From Lysobacterales bacterium (GTDB lineage Bacteria > Pseudomonadota > Gammaproteobacteria > Xanthomonadales > Xanthomonadaceae): a stretch of DNA of 39,376 nucleotides. Under the pieces are notes generated by a model, which was not told the DNA's origin, searched no databases, and saw only the letters and a program-made list of their open reading frames with translations. This document shows, piece after piece, positions 35,119-39,376 of this stretch; position 1 is the first letter of the stretch, and every line of letters begins with the position of its first letter. The stretch is from assembly GCA_017302035.1 (NCBI GenBank), contig JAFLEA010000022.1, forward strand, positions 1 to 39,376, given 5' to 3'. The position numbers and the translations under genes were made by a program.

Positions 35119-36935
35119 CTTCCCCTCAGGAACCATCGGTCGATCTCCCCCAGGCTGAAGCGCGCCCAGGTCGGGCGGCCGTGGTTGCATTGTCCCGAAC
35201 GCTCGGTGGCTTCCATGTCGCGCAGCAGTGCGTTCATCTCCGGCAGGGTCAGGCGCCGGTTCGCGCGCACTGCGCCATGGCAGGCCATGGTCGACAGCAG
35301 TTCATCGCGTGCGGCGGCGACCCGCCGGGTGGCGCCATGCTCGCGCAGGTCGGCCAGGACGTCGCGCAGCAGCGCTTCCGGATCGGCGTGCGCCAGCACT
35401 GCGGGCACGCTGCGCACGGCCAGGGTCTGCGGGCCGTTGCGGGTAACGTCGAAACCGAGTTCGGCCAGGGTCTGCGCCTCGCGCTCGGCCATGTCGGCAT
35501 CGCGCTCCCCGACCGCCAGCGCCAGCGGCACCAGCAGCGGCTGCGCGCGCAGGCCGAGGCCGTCGTGGGCGGACTTGAGCCGTTCATAGCCGATCCGCTC
35601 GTGCGCGGCGTGCATGTCCACCACCACCAGGCCTTCGGCGTTCTCGGCCAGGATGTAGATGCCGTGCAACTGGGCGACGGCGAACCCCAGCGGCGGCACT
35701 TCACCGTCGCCCGCGGGCAGCGCGGCGTCCTGACGCAGCAGCGGCGCGGGGCCGGCAACCGGCGCTGCGCCCCGGGCTTCGCCCGGCCCGTACAGGACGG
35801 CGTAGGCGCCTGCGGCCTCGTCCACGCGCAGGCCCAGCGGCTGCGGCCGCGGGGTCCATCCCGGCACGCCTCCCGCAGTGCCCGCGGCGCCTTGGGTCGC
35901 GGCCGCCTGCGGCGATCCCGCCGCAGCGCCGGCCTCGGCACCGGCGCGCGTATGCGCCAGCGCCTCTTGCAAGGTGCGGAACACGAAATCGTGGACCAGC
36001 CGCCCGTCGCGGAAGCGCACTTCGTGCTTGGCGGGGTGCACGTTCACGTCCACTCGTGCCGGATCCAGTTCCAGGAACAGCACGTAGGCCGGCTGCCGGC
36101 CATGGAACAGCACGTCCTGGTAGGCCAGCTTCACCGCGTGGGCGACGCTGCGGTCGCGCACCGCGCGGCCGTTGACGTACAGGTACTGCTGGTCGGCACT
36201 GGAGCGCGAATAGTGCGGCTGCGCGATCCAGCCGTGCAGGCGCATCCCGGCGCCGGCATGGTCGATGCGCAGCGCGGCGCGGACGAAATCCTCGCCCAGG
36301 GTCTCGCCCAGGCGCATGCCCGCGTCGGTGTCGCCGGGGCGATAGCGGCGCGAGGGCTTGCCGTTGTGGCTCACCCGCAGTTCCACGTCCGGGCGCGCCA
36401 GTGCCAGCGAGCGCAGCCACTCCTCGATGTGGCCCAGTTCGGTGCGTTCGGCGCGCAGGAACTTGCGCCGCGCCGGCACGTTGAAGAACAGGTCGCGCAC
36501 TTCGACCGTGGTTCCGGGCGCGTGCGCCTTGGGCGCGACCTCGCCCACCCGGCCGCCGTCGACCTGCAACTCGGCACCGTGCCCGTCGCCGGGCCGGCGC
36601 GAGGCCAGGCGGAAGCGGCTGACCGAGGCGATCGACGGCAACGCCTCGCCGCGGAAGCCAAGCGTGGCCACCGCCTCCAGGTCATCGAGCGAGGCGATCT
36701 TGCTGGTGGCGTGGCGACTGACCGCCAGCGCCAGTTCGTCGGCGGCGATGCCACCGCCATCGTCGCGGATCCTGATCAGGCGCACGCCGCCTTCCTCCAG
36801 GTCGATATCGACCCGGCCGGCGCCGGCGTCCAGCGCATTCTCGACCAGTTCCTTGACCACCGAGGCCGGCCGTTCGACGACCTCGCCAGCGGCGATCTGG
36901 TTGATCAGGGTGTCCGGAAGCGGTCGGATCGGCAC
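35115..36935 (-). CDS. mutL: DNA mismatch repair protein MutL
   Basis: A 606-residue MutL starting at GTG 36935 ([10 protein letters not shown]); an ATG further up lies in non-homologous sequence. The GHKL ATPase shows [11 protein letters not shown] with Glu29 and Asn33, DDGGGI at 58-63 and [10 protein letters not shown] at 93-102. The C-terminal domain has [12 protein letters not shown] (440-451), [12 protein letters not shown] and CNHGRPTW (about 583), the three motifs of endonuclease-type MutL. This differs from E. coli MutL, which uses MutH. A Pro/Ala-rich linker joins the halves. A minus-strand TATCAT at 36982-36977 may be an internal -10. It is preceded by amiC and followed by a DUF1684 gene overlapped by 4 nt. 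Confidence 0.96.
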   Translation of the reverse strand: MPIRPLPDTLINQIAAGEVVERPASVVKELVENALDAGAGRVDIDLEEGGVRLIRIRDDGGGIAADELALAVSRHATSKIASLDDLEAVATLGFRGEALPSIASVSRFRLASRRPGDGHGAELQVDGGRVGEVAPKAHAPGTTVEVRDLFFNVPARRKFLRAERTELGHIEEWLRSLALARPDVELRVSHNGKPSRRYRPGDTDAGMRLGETLGEDFVRAALRIDHAGAGMRLHGWIAQPHYSRSSADQQYLYVNGRAVRDRSVAHAVKLAYQDVLFHGRQPAYVLFLELDPARVDVNVHPAKHEVRFRDGRLVHDFVFRTLQEALAHTRAGAEAGAAAGSPQAAATQGAAGTAGGVPGWTPRPQPLGLRVDEAAGAYAVLYGPGEARGAAPVAGPAPLLRQDAALPAGDGEVPPLGFAVAQLHGIYILAENAEGLVVVDMHAAHERIGYERLKSAHDGLGLRAQPLLVPLALAVGERDADMAEREAQTLAELGFDVTRNGPQTLAVRSVPAVLAHADPEALLRDVLADLREHGATRRVAAARDELLSTMACHGAVRANRRLTLPEMNALLRDMEATERSGQCNHGRPTWARFSLGEIDRWFLRGR

Positions 36936-36976
36936 GGCGTCGCGGCGTCGCGCGCCGGATCGGGAAACATGCGCCG

Positions 36977-36982
36977 ATGATA
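36977..36982 (-). promoter_or_regulatory. Putative -10 for mutL
   Basis: TATCAT on the minus strand in the 61-nt gap between amiC and mutL, giving a leader of about 35 nt before the GTG start. Confidence 0.35.
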
Positions 36983-36996
36983 GCCCGTGCGGGGGA

Positions 36997-38565
36997 TCAG
37001 GGCGTGCCGCCGGCCATCGCCAGGCTCTCGGCCTCGGCACGGGCGGCGAACAGCGTGCCCGGCGGCGGCTGCCGGGTGAAATAGGTCGAGATGCCATCCA
37101 CCACCGCACCGGCGACCTTGCGCTGGTAGGCCGGATCGGTCAGGCGCTTCTCCTCCTCGAGGTTGGAGATGAACGCCGTTTCCACCAGCATCGCCGGCAT
37201 GTCCGAGGTGCGCAGCACCGCGAAGTTGGCGCGCTCGATGTTGGGCTTGTGGTTGTTGCCCACGCGCTTGAGCCCGCCGAGTACATGATTGGCCGCGTCC
37301 TCGGAGGCGCGCATGTGGCCGCTCTGGGCCAGGTCCAGGAGCACGCCGGCCAGCACGTTCTCGGTCTGCTGCAGGCGCACGCCGCCGACCAGGTCGGCCG
37401 CGTTCTCCTTGTCGGCCAGCCAGCGCGCGCGCTGCGAGGAGGCGCCCTTGGTCGAAAGCACGTACACCGAGGAGCCGCTCGCGCTGCGGTTCTCCGCCGC
37501 GTCGGCATGCAGGGACACGAAGATGTCGGCCTTGGCCTTGCGCGCGAGCTGGGCGCGCATCGGCAGCGGGATGAACACGTCCGCGTCGCGGACCAGGAAG
37601 GCCGTGAGCCCGGGCGTGGCATTGATCTGGCGCGCCAGTTCGCGGGCCATGGCCAGGGTCACGTCCTTCTCGCGCTTGCCGGTGGGGCCGATCGCGCCGG
37701 GATCCTGGCCGCCGTGGCCGGCATCGATGGCCACGACCAGCGGGCGGGTGCCGGACGGCAACGCCTTGGGCCTGGCCTGGATCGGGACCGGCGCCGGCTG
37801 CACGGGGGGATCCGGCTGGGCCACCGCCGGCACCGCGGCGAGACCGGCATCGGCCGGGACAGTGGGCGACGCTGCGCCCATGCCGGGCGCCCGCCCTTCC
37901 AGGATTTCGCGCGGCGACGGGCCGGAGGCGGCGTTCGTCGCAGGCACACCGGATCCGGCTGGCGCAGGCGTCGATTGGGCCACGGCAGGCGCGGGAGATT
38001 GCGCCGCCTGCGCCGCACGGGCGGCAAGCAGGGCCGTGGCGCGTGCGGCCTCTTCACGCGGGTCCGGCTCCGTCTGGACGGCGACAGTCGTCGGCGACGG
38101 CGATGCGGAAGCCGGTGCCGACCCGTCGCCAGGCCATTCGATCAGCAGGCGCGCGCCATCGGCGGACGGCTCCACCCGCAGCGGCAGCGCCGCCACCGGG
38201 GCCGACAGCTCGAACACGATGCGCAGCGTGCCCGGCACCGGCTGGCCGGTGCGTACCGCAGTGACCACGCCCGCCGGCGCGGGCAGCTTCAGGCCGCGGG
38301 CCGCCTGCGAATCGGACAGATCCAGCACCAGCCGGTCCGGACCGGCCAGGCTCAGGGTCTTGTACTGGCCGGTGCCCTGCAAGGCCACTTCGGCACGGGT
38401 TCCGGTGGCTCCCTGCTCCAGCACCAGCGAGCGGACCTGGCCGGCCCAGGCGCTACCGGCAAGCGACAATGCGGCGAGCACAAAGCCCACCTGCCACCCT
38501 CCGATCCTGGCGTTCCCCTGGCGCATGCCCGGATTCAAGCACCATGCAGGGACGAATGCAAGCAT
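36997..38565 (-). CDS. amiC: N-acetylmuramoyl-L-alanine amidase AmiC-type
   Basis: A 522-residue periplasmic amidase. ATG at 38565 has AAAGGAA 3-5 nt upstream; ATG at 38526 has no ribosome site but would give a more usual signal peptide ([21 protein letters not shown]). An AMIN domain follows (about 43-140: [39 protein letters not shown]), then a Pro/Ala-rich linker of about 120 residues, and a zinc amidase_3 domain from about 275: [24 protein letters not shown] (His284), [24 protein letters not shown]. It splits septal peptidoglycan in daughter-cell separation. No twin-arginine motif is seen. In many gammaproteobacteria tsaE-ami-mutL is a conserved order, as here. Confidence 0.94.
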   Translation of the reverse strand: MLAFVPAWCLNPGMRQGNARIGGWQVGFVLAALSLAGSAWAGQVRSLVLEQGATGTRAEVALQGTGQYKTLSLAGPDRLVLDLSDSQAARGLKLPAPAGVVTAVRTGQPVPGTLRIVFELSAPVAALPLRVEPSADGARLLIEWPGDGSAPASASPSPTTVAVQTEPDPREEAARATALLAARAAQAAQSPAPAVAQSTPAPAGSGVPATNAASGPSPREILEGRAPGMGAASPTVPADAGLAAVPAVAQPDPPVQPAPVPIQARPKALPSGTRPLVVAIDAGHGGQDPGAIGPTGKREKDVTLAMARELARQINATPGLTAFLVRDADVFIPLPMRAQLARKAKADIFVSLHADAAENRSASGSSVYVLSTKGASSQRARWLADKENAADLVGGVRLQQTENVLAGVLLDLAQSGHMRASEDAANHVLGGLKRVGNNHKPNIERANFAVLRTSDMPAMLVETAFISNLEEEKRLTDPAYQRKVAGAVVDGISTYFTRQPPPGTLFAARAEAESLAMAGGTP

Positions 38566-38606
38566 ATTTCCTTTAAGAATCCGTGGCCTGGGCGACCTTC
38601 CTTGGG

Positions 38607-39083
38607 TCACCCGGCAAGAAGGGACTGCAAGCAGCCGGTTTCCTGCAAGGCAGCCAGCCATGCCGCTCCGGCGGCGGACCCCGCCTCCATCCCGGCCAGG
38701 CGCCCTGCCCCCGCCTGCTCCAGGCGGACCAGAAGGTCGGGGGGCGGCAGGGCCGCGGCGCCACGTTCGGGCCATTCGACCAGCCACAAGGTGGCCTCGT
38801 CGCCGTCCAGGCCCAGGAAATCCAGCTCGCCGGCGTTGCCGATCCGGTACAGGTCCAGGTGCCAGGCCTCGCCGCCCGGGACCGGATAACGCTCGAGCAG
38901 GGTGTACGTGGGGCTGCGGATCGGCCCCTGCACGCCCAGTTCGCGCAGCAGGGCACGGGCCAGGGTGGACTTGCCTGCGCCCAGTTCCCCGTGCAGGTGC
39001 ACCACCGCGCTCGCGGGACGGGTGCGGGCCAGGGCGCGCCCCAACGCTTCGGTGGTTTCGCTGGCGGGCAGTTCGATCCGCAT
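38607..39083 (-). CDS. tsaE: tRNA threonylcarbamoyladenosine biosynthesis protein TsaE
   Basis: A 158-residue P-loop ATPase that works with TsaB, TsaC and TsaD to put t6A at position 37 of ANN-reading tRNAs. Walker A is GELGAGKST at 32-40; IRSPTYTLLERYPV and WHLDLYRIGNAGELDFLGL are typical switch segments, and LWLVEWPERGAAALPPPDLLV is the Walker B region. Its ATG shares one nucleotide with the nnrD stop (TGATG), so translation is coupled. A 41-nt gap separates it from amiC. Length is normal. Confidence 0.95.
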   Translation of the reverse strand: MRIELPASETTEALGRALARTRPASAVVHLHGELGAGKSTLARALLRELGVQGPIRSPTYTLLERYPVPGGEAWHLDLYRIGNAGELDFLGLDGDEATLWLVEWPERGAAALPPPDLLVRLEQAGAGRLAGMEAGSAAGAAWLAALQETGCLQSLLAG

Positions 39084-39376
39084 CAGCGCGTCTCCGGGTT
39101 GGCCAGCCGGCGCAGCCACGGCGCCAGGTCCGATGGCAGCAGGCCGCGCTGGCCGGCGCGTGCGGCGGCGTCGCCGGCCAGCGCATGCAGCAGTGCCCCG
39201 GCACACGCGGCCTCGAACGCATGCAGGCCCTGTGCGCGCATCGCTGCGATGGCGCCGGTGAGCAGGTCGCCCATGCCGCCGGTGGCCATGCCCGGATTGC
39301 CCGCGGCGATCACGCATGGCGTGCGGCCGGGTGCGGCGACCAAGGTGCCCGCGCCCTTGAGCACCACCGTGCAGCC
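39083..39376 (-). CDS. nnrD: NAD(P)H-hydrate dehydratase NnrD, C-terminal part
   Basis: The last 97 residues of the gene are inside the window; its 5' end is cut by the window edge. VVLKGAGTLVAAPGRTPCVIAAGNPGMATGGMGDLLTGAIAAM is the ribokinase-like C-terminal domain of NnrD/YjeF, with the catalytic Asp in GGMGDLLTG. It dehydrates damaged S-NAD(P)HX in an ADP-dependent way. Full-length proteins often carry an NnrE epimerase domain at the N-terminus; whether this one does cannot be seen. It overlaps tsaE by one nucleotide. Confidence 0.93.
   Translation of the reverse strand, partial: GCTVVLKGAGTLVAAPGRTPCVIAAGNPGMATGGMGDLLTGAIAAMRAQGLHAFEAACAGALLHALAGDAAARAGQRGLLPSDLAPWLRRLANPETR

Overview
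The window is a gene-dense (about 90% coding), high-GC stretch of a gammaproteobacterial chromosome. It is most likely from the Xanthomonadaceae (Lysobacter, Luteimonas, Pseudoxanthomonas or a relative). That placement rests on the protein flavour, on the number of periplasmic and outer-membrane peptidase or TonB-receptor functions, on a soluble RnfB next to metG, and on GTAG/GTGG-headed palindromes like those of Stenotrophomonas. It is an inference, since no database search was possible. No tRNA, rRNA, CRISPR array, insertion sequence, phage or plasmid gene was seen.

Layout. 1-490: a broken junction where the 3'-truncated halves of an S9 peptidase (+) and a rhomboid protease (-) face each other. 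529-1319: an alkyltransferase-like DNA repair protein and a divergent YbjN-like protein. 1407-3165 (-): DUF47 regulator plus PiT phosphate transporter. 3406-5338 (+): CNNM/CorC-type transporter overlapping an ExoD-like membrane protein. 5373-8425 (-): a PhnD-type periplasmic binding protein coupled by a 4-nt overlap to a membrane GGDEF-EAL protein. 8469-10185: divergent trmJ and suhB. 10243-16346 (-): MltD-like transglycosylase, tgt, yajC, secD, secF. 16463-18526 (+): HerA-like ATPase (yjgR) and greB. 18606-20006 (-): rimO. 20140-21438 (+): dienelactone hydrolase, HIT protein and a 54-residue membrane protein. 21444-23203 (-): dcd and mrp. 23370-29872 (+): a secreted/outer-membrane block with a TonB-dependent receptor, S9 peptidase, Sel1-like protein and DUF2147 protein. 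30031-33255 (+): metG, a HAD phosphatase and rnfB. 33216-39376 (-): nnrD (cut by the window end), tsaE, amiC, mutL, a DUF1684 lipoprotein and a TraB/GumN protein.

How the genes work together. Most are housekeeping: protein export (yajC-secDF), tRNA and ribosome modification (tgt, trmJ, rimO, tsaE), nucleotide and cofactor supply (dcd, mrp, nnrD), transcription (suhB, greB), cell wall (mltD, amiC), repair (mutL, atl) and phosphate uptake. Three parts look accessory or regulatory. The binding-protein/GGDEF-EAL pair resembles the NspS-MbaA logic, in which a periplasmic ligand controls c-di-GMP. The receptor/peptidase block sits between mrp and metG, which are neighbours in many gammaproteobacteria. 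A perfect T-N11-A dyad lies in an AT-rich island upstream of the TonB receptor. No wholly unknown multi-gene system is evident; those three and the broken left end are the parts most worth a second look.
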